Positions 35,133 through 44,477 of a DNA stretch of 64,000 nucleotides are shown in pieces. The notes under the pieces were generated by a model, which was not told the DNA's origin, made no database searches, and worked only from the letters and a program-made list of their open reading frames with translations. The translations under genes and the position numbers were made by a program. The stretch is from Neisseria shayeganii 871 (GTDB lineage: Bacteria; Pseudomonadota; Gammaproteobacteria; Burkholderiales; Neisseriaceae), in assembly GCF_000226875.1 (NCBI RefSeq), contig NZ_JH164926.1:686658-750657 (forward strand), read 5' to 3'. Positions within the stretch are counted from its first letter, which is position 1. Each line of letters starts with the position of its first letter.

Positions 35133-35177
35133 ATATCGGTGTCAATGTCCATGTAAAGGCTACCTGAAAACCTCGCC

Positions 35178-35795
35178 ATGAACGCCAAATTCATTACCCT
35201 AGACGGCATCGACGGTGCCGGCAAAACCACCCAACTCAAGGTCATCCGCGACTGGTTCGCCCGCCAGGGTCTGCCCGTCCGCTTCACCCGCGAGCCCGGC
35301 GGCACGCCCGTGGGCGAAGCCCTGCGCCAACTGCTGCTCAGCCCCGACACCCGCATCGGTCTGCGCGCCGAAACCCTGCTGATGTTCGCCGCCCGCGCCC
35401 AGCATCTGGAAGACGTGATCCTGCCCGCCCTGCACGACGGCATTTCCGTGGTGTCCGACCGCTTCACCGACGCCACCTTCGCCTATCAAGGCGCCGGCCG
35501 CGGCCTGCCCGCCGACGATGTGGCCGCCCTGGAAAACTGGGTGCAGGGCAGCCTGCGCCCCGACCTCACTTTCCTGCTCGATGTGCCCTTGGCCGTTTCC
35601 ATGCAACGCATCGAAGAAAACCGCGAAAAAGACCGTTTCGAGCAGGAACAGGCCGCCTTCTTCACCCGCGTGCGCGAAGGCTACCTGAAACGCGCCGCCG
35701 CCGCGCCGGAACGCTATGCCGTGATCGACAGCAACCGCGACAAAGCCGCCGTACGCAGCGAAATCGAAGCCGTTTTGCAGCGTTTGTTCGCCTAA
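35178..35795 (+). CDS. tmk: Thymidylate kinase
   Basis: 205 residues. Phosphorylates dTMP to dTDP for DNA synthesis. P-loop GIDGAGKTT (10-18), then FTREPGGTPVGE and SDRFTDATFAYQGAGRG (DR motif), and a lid region near EENREKDRFEQE. A DUS inside the gene gives EGYLKRA and another lies just before the start (AGGCTACCTGAAAACCTCGCC ATG). Placement near mltG matches many proteobacteria. Confidence 0.96.
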   Translation: MNAKFITLDGIDGAGKTTQLKVIRDWFARQGLPVRFTREPGGTPVGEALRQLLLSPDTRIGLRAETLLMFAARAQHLEDVILPALHDGISVVSDRFTDATFAYQGAGRGLPADDVAALENWVQGSLRPDLTFLLDVPLAVSMQRIEENREKDRFEQEQAAFFTRVREGYLKRAAAAPERYAVIDSNRDKAAVRSEIEAVLQRLFA

Positions 35796-35862
35796 GGCGG
35801 GTTTCCGACCCCAAGCGCTGACGGCTCATTCACAACGCGCACCAGCGGCTTTCAGGTAACCT

Positions 35863-36006
35863 GAGACCTTTGCAAAACCCCCATCTGCGGCGCATTTCTG
35901 CGTTGTGCGCTGCTCACTCACTTGCCTATCTAGATGATATGTCTGCGTTCGCTGCGCTGCTACGCCTTGAACTGCATCCACATCTGGGGGTTTTGCAAAG
36001 GTCTCA
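35863..36006 (-). repeat. MITE copy
   Basis: 144 bp with intact 15-bp ends. The left flank is a near-DUS (TTCAGGTAACCT); the right flank is AGCCT, so the flanks differ by one base. Lies between tmk and the yajC promoter. Nothing else is seen in 35796-36028. Confidence 0.92.
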
Positions 36007-36028
36007 GCCTGCCCGCCGGCACAAGTGT

Positions 36029-36057
36029 TGGAAAAACCCCGAATGCCGTTTACAATA
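36029..36057 (+). promoter_or_regulatory. Promoter of yajC-secD-secF
   Basis: TTGGAA (36029-36034), 17-bp spacer, TACAAT (36052-36057), 37 bp before the yajC ATG. It starts 23 bp beyond the MITE end, so the MITE did not disrupt it. Confidence 0.65.
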
Positions 36058-36093
36058 GCGCGTTTTTCCCTCACGCTTTACGGAGTTTTTCCC

Positions 36094-36396
36094 ATGATTT
36101 CCTTCGCCTTTGCCGACGGCGCCGCTGCCGCCCAGCAACCCAGCCTGCTGCTGAGCTCCCTGCCTTGGATCTTCCTGCTGGCGCTGTTTTATTTCATGAT
36201 TCTGCGCCCGAGACAGGAAGAAAAACGCCGCCAGCAAATGCTGGCCGAACTGAAAAAAGGCGATAAAGTGATGACCACTTCCGGCATGACCGGCAAAGTA
36301 AGCAAAGTGGGCGAACAGTATGTGACCCTCGAAATCGCCCCCGGCGTGCCGGTAGAGTTCCACCGCCAAGCCATCACCGTCAAAATCGAAGGCTGA
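36094..36396 (+). CDS. yajC: Preprotein translocase subunit YajC
   Basis: 100 residues: short N-terminal part, one membrane helix (LLSSLPWIFLLALFYFMILRP) and the cytoplasmic domain RPRQEEKRRQQMLAELKKGDKVMTTSGMTGKV, all typical of YajC. It is part of the SecDF-YajC complex that assists SecYEG. Start at 36094; the frame opens further upstream but without homology. First gene of the operon with secD and secF. Confidence 0.96.
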   Translation: MISFAFADGAAAAQQPSLLLSSLPWIFLLALFYFMILRPRQEEKRRQQMLAELKKGDKVMTTSGMTGKVSKVGEQYVTLEIAPGVPVEFHRQAITVKIEG

Positions 36397-36478
36397 TTGG
36401 GGTCTCTCCGCAGCCCCTGCGGCAGCGCATGCTTTGCGCTGCCCGTTTCCGTTTCCGAACGCTTCCGAAAGCACGCAT

Positions 36479-38314
36479 ATGAACCGTTATCCGATTTGGA
36501 AATACCTCCTGATCGCACTCACCATCGTGGTGGCCGGCCTCTACGCCCTGCCCAACCTCTACGGCGAAACGCCTGCCGTGCAGGTATCGAGCAGCCGCCA
36601 GTCGCAGCCGGTCAATGAAACCACCGAGCAGGCCGTGGCCCAAGCGTTGGAAGAAGCCGGCATCCGCCATCAAGGCATGTTTATCGCCGACGGCAGCCTG
36701 CGGGTGCGTCTGGCCAACGAAGAAGAGCAGAGCAAAGCCCGCGACGCCATCGAGCGCAAACTGGGCAACGGCCACATCATCGCGCTCAACCTGATTGCCA
36801 ACACGCCCGAATGGATGAGCCGTTTGGGCGCTAACCCCATGTTCCTCGGCCTCGACCTGCGCGGCGGCGTGCACTTCACCATGCAGGTGGACATGAAAGC
36901 CGCCATCGAGAAAACGCTCGACCGCATCGCCGGCGATTTCCGCCGCCAGCTGCGCCAAGACAAAATCCGCAGCGGCAGCATCCGCAAACAAGGTCAGACA
37001 CTGGTGGTGCCCTTCCAAGACGAAGCCACCCTGCAGGCCGCTCTGCCCAAACTGCGCCAGCAGGCGCCTGATGCCGAACTGACCACGGAAGGCAACAACA
37101 TCGTGGTGCGCCTGCCCGAGCAGACGCTGGCCGACATCCAAAGCGCCGCCGTCAAGCAAAACATCAATACCCTGCACAACCGCGTCAATGAATTGGGCGT
37201 GGCCGAGCCGGTGATCCAACAAGCCGGACCCGACCGCATCGTGGTGCAGCTGCCCGGCGTGCAGGATACCGCCAAAGCGAAAGACATCATCGGCCGCACC
37301 GCCACCTTGGAAGTGCGCATGGTGTCCGACGACCCCGCACTCAACCAGCAGGCCGCTGCCGGCAATGTACCGGCCGGCTACGAACTGCTGCCGGTGCAGG
37401 GCGGCGGCCAGTTGCTGGTGAGCAAACAGGTAGAGCTGACCGGCGACAACATCAACGACGCCCAACCGGGCTTTACCGAGCAAAACCTGCCTTCGGTCAA
37501 CCTGAATCTGGACAGCGCCGGCGCCGCCATTTTCGCCGACATCACCCGCAACAACATCGGCCGCAGCACCGCCATGATTCTGATCGACCAAGGCCGTGCC
37601 GAAATCATCACCGCCCCGCGCATCAACGAGCCGATTCCGGGCGGCCGCGTGCAGATTTCAGGCAGCATGAGTTCGGACGAAGCGCGCGATGTGGCCCTGC
37701 TGCTGCGCGCCGGCTCGTTGGCCGCTCCAATGGAAATCATCGAAGAGCGCACCATCGGCCCGTCTATGGGTAAGGAAAACATCGAAAAAGGCTTCCAATC
37801 CACCTTGTGGGGCTTTTTGGCGGTGGCGCTGTTTATGGTGTTCTACTACCGCCTGTTCGGCGTGTTCTCCGTGCTGGCGCTGAGTGCCAACCTGCTGTTT
37901 CTGATTGCGATTCTTTCTATGCTGCAGGCCACCCTCACCCTGCCCGGCATCGCCGCCATCGCGCTCACCCTGGGCATGGCCATCGACTCCAACGTGTTGA
38001 TTAACGAGCGTATCCGCGAAGAATGGCGCGCTGGTGCCACGCCGCAGAAAGCCATCAACGAGGGCTACCGCCATGCCTGGGCCACCATTGTGGATTCCAA
38101 CATCACTTCGCTGATTGCCGGCATCGCCCTCTTGATTTTCGGCTCCGGCCCGGTACGCGGCTTCGCCGTGGTGCACTGTATCGGCATCCTCACCTCCATG
38201 TACTCCTCCGTGGTGGTGTCGCGCGCCTTTGCCAATCTGTGGTACGGCCGCCGCCGCAAACTGGAAAGCCTCTCCATCGGCATCCGCCCCCAACCCCGCG
38301 CCGCCAAGGAGTAA
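36479..38314 (+). CDS. secD: Protein translocase subunit SecD
   Basis: 611 residues. N-terminal helix (MNRYPIWKYLLIALTIVVAGLYALPNLYGE), large periplasmic P1 domain (LGLDLRGGVHFTMQVDM and following), then five helices with TLGMAIDSNVLINERIREE and GFAVVHCIGILTSMYSSVVVSR. It uses the proton gradient to pull exported proteins from SecYEG. Start at 36479; the frame extends to 36434. Six bases separate it from secF. Confidence 0.97.
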   Translation: MNRYPIWKYLLIALTIVVAGLYALPNLYGETPAVQVSSSRQSQPVNETTEQAVAQALEEAGIRHQGMFIADGSLRVRLANEEEQSKARDAIERKLGNGHIIALNLIANTPEWMSRLGANPMFLGLDLRGGVHFTMQVDMKAAIEKTLDRIAGDFRRQLRQDKIRSGSIRKQGQTLVVPFQDEATLQAALPKLRQQAPDAELTTEGNNIVVRLPEQTLADIQSAAVKQNINTLHNRVNELGVAEPVIQQAGPDRIVVQLPGVQDTAKAKDIIGRTATLEVRMVSDDPALNQQAAAGNVPAGYELLPVQGGGQLLVSKQVELTGDNINDAQPGFTEQNLPSVNLNLDSAGAAIFADITRNNIGRSTAMILIDQGRAEIITAPRINEPIPGGRVQISGSMSSDEARDVALLLRAGSLAAPMEIIEERTIGPSMGKENIEKGFQSTLWGFLAVALFMVFYYRLFGVFSVLALSANLLFLIAILSMLQATLTLPGIAAIALTLGMAIDSNVLINERIREEWRAGATPQKAINEGYRHAWATIVDSNITSLIAGIALLIFGSGPVRGFAVVHCIGILTSMYSSVVVSRAFANLWYGRRRKLESLSIGIRPQPRAAKE

Positions 38315-38320
38315 ACCCTT

Positions 38321-39259
38321 ATGGATCTGTTCCGTTTCAAACGCGATATTCCCTTTATGAGCTACGGGAAAGTCACCACCCTGATTTCCCTCATCACCTT
38401 TATTGCCGCCGTTTTCTTTCTGTTTACCAAAGGCTTGAATTTCTCTGTGGAATTTACCGGCGGTACCGTGATCGAAGTGCAATATGAAAACGAAGGCGCC
38501 GATCCCAACCGGGTGCGCAGCCGCTTGGCCGAATTGAAAATGGGCGAGGCCCAAGTGCAAACGCTGGGCACCAACAAACAGCTGATGATCCGCCTGCCCA
38601 ACAAAGAAGGCGTCAGCTCCGCCCAGCTCTCCAACCAAGTATTGGAGCTGCTGAAACAGGATCACCCCGATGTGAGCCTGCGCAAAGTGGAATTCATCGG
38701 CCCGCAAGTCGGCGAAGAGCTGGTCAACCACGGCCTGCTGGCGCTGCTGATGGTGGTGGTGGGCATCATCATCTATCTGTCGGTGCGTTTCGAATGGCGT
38801 TTCGCGCTGTCGGCCATCATCGCCAATATGCACGACGTGGTGGTGATTCTGGGCTGTTTCGCCCTGTTCCAATGGGAATTTTCGCTCACCGTGCTGGCCG
38901 GCATTTTGGCCGTGCTCGGCTACTCGGTAAACGAATCGGTGGTGGTGTTCGACCGCATCCGCGAAAACATCCGCAAACCGGCCATGCGCGGCAAACCGAT
39001 TCCCTACATCATCGACAATGCCATCACCGCCACCATGAGCCGCACCATCATTACCCACGGCTCCACCGAAGCCATGGTGATCGCCATGCTGTTGTTCGGC
39101 GGCCCCGCGCTGGAAGGCTTTGCCATCGCACTCACCATCGGCATTGTGTTCGGCATTTATTCGTCGGTGCTGGTGGCCAGCCCGCTGCTGCTGTTCTTCG
39201 GTCTCACCCGCGAAAACATCATCAAGCCGCCCAAGCAAAAAGAAGAAGCGGTGGTGTGA
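38321..39259 (+). CDS. secF: Protein translocase subunit SecF
   Basis: 312 residues. N-terminal helix, periplasmic FSVEFTGGTVIEVQYE, then five helices with VLGYSVNESVVVFDRIREN and TIGIVFGIYSSVLVASPLLL, matching SecF. Partner of SecD. A DUS hairpin follows at 39278. Confidence 0.97.
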   Translation: MDLFRFKRDIPFMSYGKVTTLISLITFIAAVFFLFTKGLNFSVEFTGGTVIEVQYENEGADPNRVRSRLAELKMGEAQVQTLGTNKQLMIRLPNKEGVSSAQLSNQVLELLKQDHPDVSLRKVEFIGPQVGEELVNHGLLALLMVVVGIIIYLSVRFEWRFALSAIIANMHDVVVILGCFALFQWEFSLTVLAGILAVLGYSVNESVVVFDRIRENIRKPAMRGKPIPYIIDNAITATMSRTIITHGSTEAMVIAMLLFGGPALEGFAIALTIGIVFGIYSSVLVASPLLLFFGLTRENIIKPPKQKEEAVV

Positions 39260-39277
39260 TCCGCCCCTTTGCCCCCA

Positions 39278-39316
39278 CAGGCTACCTGAAACGCCATTCG
39301 CGCTTTCAGGTAGCCT
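39278..39316. terminator. Inverted DUS pair after secF
   Basis: Facing DUS copies with an 11-bp spacer, 19 bp past the secF stop. Confidence 0.75.
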
Positions 39317-39336
39317 GTTGGCTTTGGATAATCAAT

Positions 39337-39362
39337 ACATCTGAGGGTTTTGCAAAGGTCTC
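39337..39362. repeat. Solo right end of a MITE
   Basis: CATCTGAGGGTTTTGCAAAGGTCTC followed directly by a DUS. The rest of the element is gone. Confidence 0.8.
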
Positions 39363-39434
39363 AGGCTACCTGAAAGCCGTCAGCCGCCCACCCGTCTTTA
39401 CTTTTCCCAATCACGCCCGGTTCACACTTTCCGC

Positions 39435-39440
39435 TATAAT
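39435..39440 (+). promoter_or_regulatory. Likely -10 box of pqiABC
   Basis: TATAAT 43 bp before the TTG start of pqiA. No clear -35. Confidence 0.45.
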
Positions 39441-39482
39441 CCGCTTTCGTTTTTCGCTCGGTTTCCTACTCCCTTCACTGTT

Positions 39483-40817
39483 TTGAATACCGCCAAGCTT
39501 CGCCGGCGCTGGATCCGCAGCCGCTACCGACCGCTGCCCCGGGCCACCATGCGCGCGCACCCGCTCAACTGCCACTCCTGCGGCCTGCGTTTGGATATTC
39601 CGCCGCTCACGCAGGGCAAAGCCGCGTTTTGCCCGCGCTGCGGCCATCCCTTGGCGCGCGTGGAAGCCAACCCCTTTATGCTGCCGCCGGCGCTGGCGCT
39701 CGCTTCGCTCACCGTGCTGTATTTGGTGTTTAGCCAGCTGTTTATGCACCTGACCATGCCGCGCAGCAGCATTTATCTCACCCTGCCCGAAATGATGCGG
39801 GTGTTGGTGGTGCAGGAATTCGGCTTTCTGGCCGAAGTGATGTTTGTCCTCACCTTCGGTTCCCCGTTGGTTTTCTGCCTGCTGTGTCTTTATGTTTACG
39901 GCGCGCTGCTGCTCAACCGCCCGCTACCCTTTCTGCTCGCCGCCACCCGTGCGCTGGTGCGCCTGCGCGGCTGGATGATGGTGGACGTGTTTTTTATTTC
40001 CGCCCTGGTGGCCTACATCAAATTGAGCAGCATCGCCACCGTGCATTTCGGCCCCGCTTTTTGGCTGATGTTCGTGCTCTCCGTGCTGCTGATCCGCACC
40101 GCCCAATCGGTGCCCGAACATTGGGTGTACTACCAGATCCGCCGCCTCAACGGCCAGCGGATGCCGCCGCAGATCGAAGGCGAATCGCTCAATTGCAGCA
40201 AATGCCTGTACGACCGGCCGGCAAATGAAGAGCATTGCGGCATCTGCGGCTCTGCGCTCTACCGCCGCCGCCCTTACAGCCTCGGTTTGAGCACCGCCTT
40301 CCTGCTGGCCGCCGTGATTCTCTACTTCCCGGCCAATCTGATGGTGATGATGGTATCCTCCAACCCCACCGCGGTGGAGATCAGCACCATCTTGAGCGGC
40401 ATCATTTATATGTGGGACAAAGGCGACCGCGTGATTGCCGCCATCATTTTCAGCGCCAGCATCATGGTGCCGGTATTGAAAATCCTGGCCATGGCGGTGT
40501 TGATCGTGTCGGCCCGCTACCGGCTGCTGATGCCGCCGCAGAAGCTGGCCGCGCTCTACCGCATCACCGAAGCCGTCGGCCGCTGGTCGATGATCGATAT
40601 TTTCGTCATCGTGATGCTGATGTCCACTTTCCGCACCCATCTGGCCCGCGTCGTGCCCGGCGAAGCCGCGGTCTTTTTCTGCCTGGTGGTGCTGCTGACC
40701 ATGCTGTCGGCTCACTTTTTCGACCCCCGCCTGTTGTGGGACAAAGCCCGTCACGCACACAAGCCCGCCAAAGCGGCCTCCCAGCCGCCGTCCGAGACCG
40801 CTGAACAGGCTACCTGA
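39483..40817 (+). CDS. pqiA: Paraquat-inducible protein A (PqiA)
   Basis: 444 residues if the TTG at 39483 is used; an ATG at 39549 would give 422. Neither has a strong ribosome site. Inner-membrane protein with two zinc-ribbon-like motifs, CHSCGLRL...CPRCG and CSKCLYDRPANEEHCGICG, each followed by four helices, the duplicated PqiA layout. Works with PqiB and PqiC in lipid movement across the envelope. The stop codon is provided by a DUS (QAT-stop). Confidence 0.92.
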   Translation: MNTAKLRRRWIRSRYRPLPRATMRAHPLNCHSCGLRLDIPPLTQGKAAFCPRCGHPLARVEANPFMLPPALALASLTVLYLVFSQLFMHLTMPRSSIYLTLPEMMRVLVVQEFGFLAEVMFVLTFGSPLVFCLLCLYVYGALLLNRPLPFLLAATRALVRLRGWMMVDVFFISALVAYIKLSSIATVHFGPAFWLMFVLSVLLIRTAQSVPEHWVYYQIRRLNGQRMPPQIEGESLNCSKCLYDRPANEEHCGICGSALYRRRPYSLGLSTAFLLAAVILYFPANLMVMMVSSNPTAVEISTILSGIIYMWDKGDRVIAAIIFSASIMVPVLKILAMAVLIVSARYRLLMPPQKLAALYRITEAVGRWSMIDIFVIVMLMSTFRTHLARVVPGEAAVFFCLVVLLTMLSAHFFDPRLLWDKARHAHKPAKAASQPPSETAEQAT

Positions 40818-40846
40818 AACCGCGCCCGCCTCACGAGTTTCCGAAC

Positions 40847-42475
40847 ATGAACCACACACCTCCCCAAGCCCGCATCCGCCGCAACAGCACCTTTTCCTTT
40901 ATGGTGTGGCTGATCCCCCTCATCGCCCTGCTCACTGGCGCCTGGCTGTATATGCAGCACCTGCGCCAAACCGGCCCCGAGATCACGCTGCATCTGGCCG
41001 ATGCCGACGGCATCGAGGTGGACAACACCGTCATCAAAGTACTCAACGTCAACGTCGGCCGCATCACCGACGTCCGCCTGCGCCCCGACGGCCAAGGCGT
41101 GGCGCTTACTGCCCGTCTCAATGCCGACGCCAAAGACATGATGCGCAAAGACACCCAGTTTTGGATTGTCAAACCGCGTGTCGACTCCGGCGGCATCACC
41201 GGCTTGGGCACCTTGGTGTCCGGCTCCTACATCGCCTTCGTGCCCGGCAAAAGCGAAGAAACCGCAGACACTTTTCAGGTAGCCGATTTCCCGCCGGTAG
41301 CGGCCTTCGGCAAAAGCGGCCTGCGCCTGCGCCTCAAAGGCAGCAGCGACAAAATCCTCAGCAGCGGCAGCCCCGTTACCTACCGCAACATCAGCGTGGG
41401 CAGCGTAGAAAGCGCCGATTTCGACCCGGTAAGCAAAACCGTTGCCTACCAAATCTACATCCACAGCCCCAACGAAGCGCTGATCGGCAACAACGTCCGC
41501 TTCTGGCTGCAAAGCGGCATCAATGTCGAACTCGGCGGCAGCGGCGTCAAAATCGACACCCCCTCCCTGCCCGCCCTGATTTCCGGCGCCATCGCCTTTG
41601 AAGAGCCCGCCGGCGGCGGCAAAGGCAGTCCGGTCGGCAACAACACCCTGTTCACCCTCTACCCCAGCCGCGCCGAAGTGGACAACCTGCCCGAAGCGCG
41701 CTCGCTGTATTACGTGGTCTTCTTCAAAGACAGCATCCGCGGCCTCAGCGTCGACGCCCCCGTCGAATACAAAGGCATCCCCGTCGGCACCGTCAGCGAA
41801 GTGCCCTATTTCGAGCGCAACGACAGCCTCGGCCTGTTCGACAACGGCTGGATTCCCGTACGCATCCGCATCGACCCCGCCCGTCTCGAACTCAATGCCG
41901 ACAGCCAAAGCCAAGAAGCCTGGCGCGACCAGATCGACCGCGCCCTGCAACGAGGACTCACCGCCACCCTCGCCAGCAACAATCTGCTCACCGGCAGCCT
42001 GTATGTGGAACTCGCCGACGCTCCCCCCGCCACCAACACCCTCAAACCCGCCGCCAGCTACCGCGGCGACACCGTCATCGCCAGCCGCAGCGGCGGCGGC
42101 CTCGGCGAGCTGCAACAGCAGCTCGCCGCCCTGCTCGACAAATTCAACCGTCTGCCGCTCGACAAAACCGTGGGCGAACTCAACGGCAGCCTGGCCGAGT
42201 TGAAAGCCACCCTGCGCCAAGCCAACCAACTGCTCGGCAAACCGCAAACCCAGCAGATTCCCGCCGAGCTCAACCGCACCTTGGCCGAACTGCGCACCAC
42301 CCTGCAGGGCATCTCCCCGCAATCGCCCGTTTACGGCGATGTGCAAAACACCCTGCGCCAGATCGACCGCACCCTGCGCGACGCCTCGCCGATACTCAAC
42401 ACCCTGAAAGAACAACCCAACGCCCTGATTTTCAATTCAGACACCGTTGATCCCACCCCGAAAGGAAGCCGCTGA
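40847..42475 (+). CDS. pqiB: Intermembrane transport protein PqiB (MCE domains)
   Basis: 542 residues, like the 546-residue E. coli protein. One N-terminal helix (FSFMVWLIPLIALLTGAWLYM), then three MCE/MlaD domains (about 45-135, 160-260 and 285-400; for example ADGIEVDNTVIKVLNVNVGRITDVRL and RGLSVDAPVEYKGIPVGTVSEV), and a C-terminal helical tail with FNRLPLDKTVGELNGSLAELKATL. Forms a periplasm-spanning tube for lipids. The stop overlaps the pqiC start as TGATG. Confidence 0.93.
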   Translation: MNHTPPQARIRRNSTFSFMVWLIPLIALLTGAWLYMQHLRQTGPEITLHLADADGIEVDNTVIKVLNVNVGRITDVRLRPDGQGVALTARLNADAKDMMRKDTQFWIVKPRVDSGGITGLGTLVSGSYIAFVPGKSEETADTFQVADFPPVAAFGKSGLRLRLKGSSDKILSSGSPVTYRNISVGSVESADFDPVSKTVAYQIYIHSPNEALIGNNVRFWLQSGINVELGGSGVKIDTPSLPALISGAIAFEEPAGGGKGSPVGNNTLFTLYPSRAEVDNLPEARSLYYVVFFKDSIRGLSVDAPVEYKGIPVGTVSEVPYFERNDSLGLFDNGWIPVRIRIDPARLELNADSQSQEAWRDQIDRALQRGLTATLASNNLLTGSLYVELADAPPATNTLKPAASYRGDTVIASRSGGGLGELQQQLAALLDKFNRLPLDKTVGELNGSLAELKATLRQANQLLGKPQTQQIPAELNRTLAELRTTLQGISPQSPVYGDVQNTLRQIDRTLRDASPILNTLKEQPNALIFNSDTVDPTPKGSR

Positions 42476-43017
42476 TGCCGCGCCCTCCCCTACTCGCCGC
42501 CTGCCTGACCGCCGCCCTACTGGCCGCCCTACTGGCCGCCTGCGCCGCCACCCCGCCGGCGCACTACTACACCCTGCCCGACAGCGCCTATCTCCCGCCT
42601 GCCGGCCGCAACGGCCCCGCCACCGCCGTACAGATCATCTTAGCCGCCCCCCTCGACCAAGGCGGATTGGTCTATCAAACCGACGCCCTGCAGCTCAATT
42701 TCGCCCGTCAAAACCTGTGGGCCGCCCCGCTGGAGCACAGCCTCGCCGCCGCCTTCAGCAACCGCCTCAACCGCAGCGGCAGCGGCCTCTATGCCCCCCA
42801 CAACCGCCATCACGGCGCACAAGTGCTGAAAATCTACATCGAACAATTCCAAGGCACCTACCACGGCCACACCGTCGTCAGCGGCTACGCCCAATGGCCG
42901 GACGGCCGCACCCGCCCCTTCGACATCCGCACCCCGCAGCAGGGCGACGGCTACCCCGCCATGGTCGAATCACTCTCGCAAGGCATCGAACGGGCGGCCG
43001 ACGCCATCCTGCCTTAA
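42475..43017 (+). CDS. pqiC: PqiC outer-membrane lipoprotein
   Basis: 180 residues. Lipoprotein signal MPRPPLLAACLTAALLAALLAAC with lipobox LAAC. The mature YYTLPDSAYLPP...VQIILAAPLDQGGLVYQTDALQLNFARQNLWAAPLEHSLAAAF matches the ABC-type transport auxiliary (DUF330) lipoproteins that cap PqiB. Translationally coupled to pqiB. A perfect 12-bp tandem duplication in the signal-peptide region (42514-42537) repeats ALLA. Confidence 0.9.
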   Translation: MPRPPLLAACLTAALLAALLAACAATPPAHYYTLPDSAYLPPAGRNGPATAVQIILAAPLDQGGLVYQTDALQLNFARQNLWAAPLEHSLAAAFSNRLNRSGSGLYAPHNRHHGAQVLKIYIEQFQGTYHGHTVVSGYAQWPDGRTRPFDIRTPQQGDGYPAMVESLSQGIERAADAILP

Positions 43018-43041
43018 GCCGGCACCCCCATTACGCAAACC

Positions 43042-43073
43042 AAAGGCTACCTGAAACCCTTTTCAGGTAGCCC
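43042..43073. terminator. Inverted DUS pair after pqiC
   Basis: Facing DUS copies, 25 bp past the pqiC stop and 18 bp before trpA. Confidence 0.7.
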
Positions 43074-43090
43074 TAACTCACGGACACCCC

Positions 43091-43927
43091 ATGACCACCA
43101 TCCAACACACCTTCCAACAACTCAACGGCCGCCCAGCACTGATTACCTACATCACCGCCGGCGACCCCGATCTGAACACCACCCTGCAGCTGATGCACAG
43201 CCTGGCCGACAACGGTGCCGACATCATCGAATTGGGCGTTCCCTTCTCCGACCCGATGGCCGACGGCCCCACCATCCAGCGCGCCGCCGAGCGGGCCTTG
43301 GCACAAGGCGTGTCCCTACGCGACGTGCTTGCTCTCACCGCCCGCTTCCGCGAACGCAACCGCCACACCCCCGTGGTGCTGATGGGCTACCTGAACCCCA
43401 TCCACAAAATGGGTTATGCCGATTTCGCCCGAGCCGCCGCCGAAGCCGGCGTTAACGGCGTGCTCACCGTAGACAGCCCCATCGAAACCATCGCCCCGCT
43501 TCACCGCGAACTGCGCGCCCAAGGCCTCGACACCATCTTCCTCGTCGCGCCCACCACCGGCGAGGCGCGCATGGCCGAAATCGGCCGGCTGGCCGGCGGC
43601 TTCGTGTATTACGTTTCCCTCAAAGGCGTTACCGGCTCCGCCGCACTGGATACCGCAGACGTGGCCGCCAAATTGGCCGTGCTGCGCCGCCACATCCATA
43701 TCCCCATCGGCGTGGGCTTCGGCATCAACGACGCCGACAGCGCCCGCCCAATCGCCGCCGTGGCCGATGCCGTCATCATCGGCAGCCGCATCGTCAAAGA
43801 AATCGAAACCCATCCCGGCCGAGAAGCCGCAGCCGTCGGTGCTTTGGTGCACGGTTTGAAGGCCGCCATAGCCGGCGCTCTGCCTCTCAAGGCCGATTCC
43901 CGCGCATCCGCAAGAGATGCCGAATGA
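43091..43927 (+). CDS. trpA: Tryptophan synthase alpha chain
   Basis: 278 residues. Cleaves indole-3-glycerol phosphate to indole and glyceraldehyde 3-phosphate. Catalytic Glu and Asp lie in IIELGVPFSDPMADGPTIQ. The region FLVAPTTGEARM, the YYVSLKGVTGS loop and PIGVGFGIND are typical. trpB is not adjacent. A DUS lies in frame (GYLNPIHKMG, where GYLNP is also family-conserved). Confidence 0.96.
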   Translation: MTTIQHTFQQLNGRPALITYITAGDPDLNTTLQLMHSLADNGADIIELGVPFSDPMADGPTIQRAAERALAQGVSLRDVLALTARFRERNRHTPVVLMGYLNPIHKMGYADFARAAAEAGVNGVLTVDSPIETIAPLHRELRAQGLDTIFLVAPTTGEARMAEIGRLAGGFVYYVSLKGVTGSAALDTADVAAKLAVLRRHIHIPIGVGFGINDADSARPIAAVADAVIIGSRIVKEIETHPGREAAAVGALVHGLKAAIAGALPLKADSRASARDAE

Positions 43928-44168
43928 CACATCGAATCACCTTGCCCTCGCTGATGACATTGCTGTTCGCCGCCTACGGACAGAGCAGCGCTGCTACGCC
44001 GAGCGCCTAGCCGGCCGCAGAACAAGCGCGCTTACGCCCGTCTTTCGTGCAAGAGTGTGCCGCACAATTCTCCGCCCGACACCAAGCGCCATACCCAGGA
44101 AGTGGAAGCCATGGGCCGTGACATTTTGGAAAACGGCCTCCAAACCTGCCCGCCGCCGGATGACTGAC
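43924..44168 (+). pseudogene. Broken gene for a small exported protein
   Basis: The frame starting at the ATG at 43924 (overlapping the trpA stop as ATGA) gives a signal-peptide-like MTHRITLPSLMTLLFAAYGQSSAATPSA and then TAG. The frame continues as PAAEQARLRPSFVQECAAQFSARHQAPY, after which a shift (apparent 2-bp loss near 44094) restores QEVEAMGRDILENGLQTCPPPDD and a TGA. The original would be a small secreted protein of about 80 residues with two Cys. Family unknown to me. I see no other gene up to accD. Confidence 0.6.
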
Positions 44169-44272
44169 AGCAGCGCAGCGGTGGGGCGGCAGCAGGCAGC
44201 AAGCTCCCCCGATACCGCCATCATGGCCAGCCTCCACCCCCCATCTTTACCGAAGCAATCTGTACGCAAAGA

Positions 44273-44301
44273 TTGAGTAAAGTGCCCAAGCAGACTATCA
44301 T
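44273..44301 (+). promoter_or_regulatory. Likely promoter of accD
   Basis: TTGAGT (44273-44278), 17-bp spacer, TATCAT (44296-44301). It would give a leader of about 170 nt before the accD ATG, containing one DUS at 44320-44332 and an open frame (from 44334) running in phase into accD. Confidence 0.5.
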
Positions 44302-44477
44302 AACGCTTTTGCGTCCGCTTTCAGGTAGCCCGTATGGCGTTTCTTGCTGCCTGTGGCTGCCAACATCAGCGACGGCCGAAGCGCTCGGCAACACGCCCAA
44401 ACCATCACAACAGGCAGCCCGGCCAGACACTGTGCAACGGCCGTGCCCTACCCATCCGCATCCTTAAGGAGCAAGCC

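Noticed and set aside
35870..36058. Small ORFs inside MITE copies (also 11907, 52291 and 63527)
   Set aside because: They reproduce the MITE sequence, lack ribosome sites and vary in frame and ends between copies.
43917..44276. 119-residue ORF after trpA
   Set aside because: Arg/Pro-rich out-of-phase frame; the broken secreted-protein reading in another frame explains the region better.
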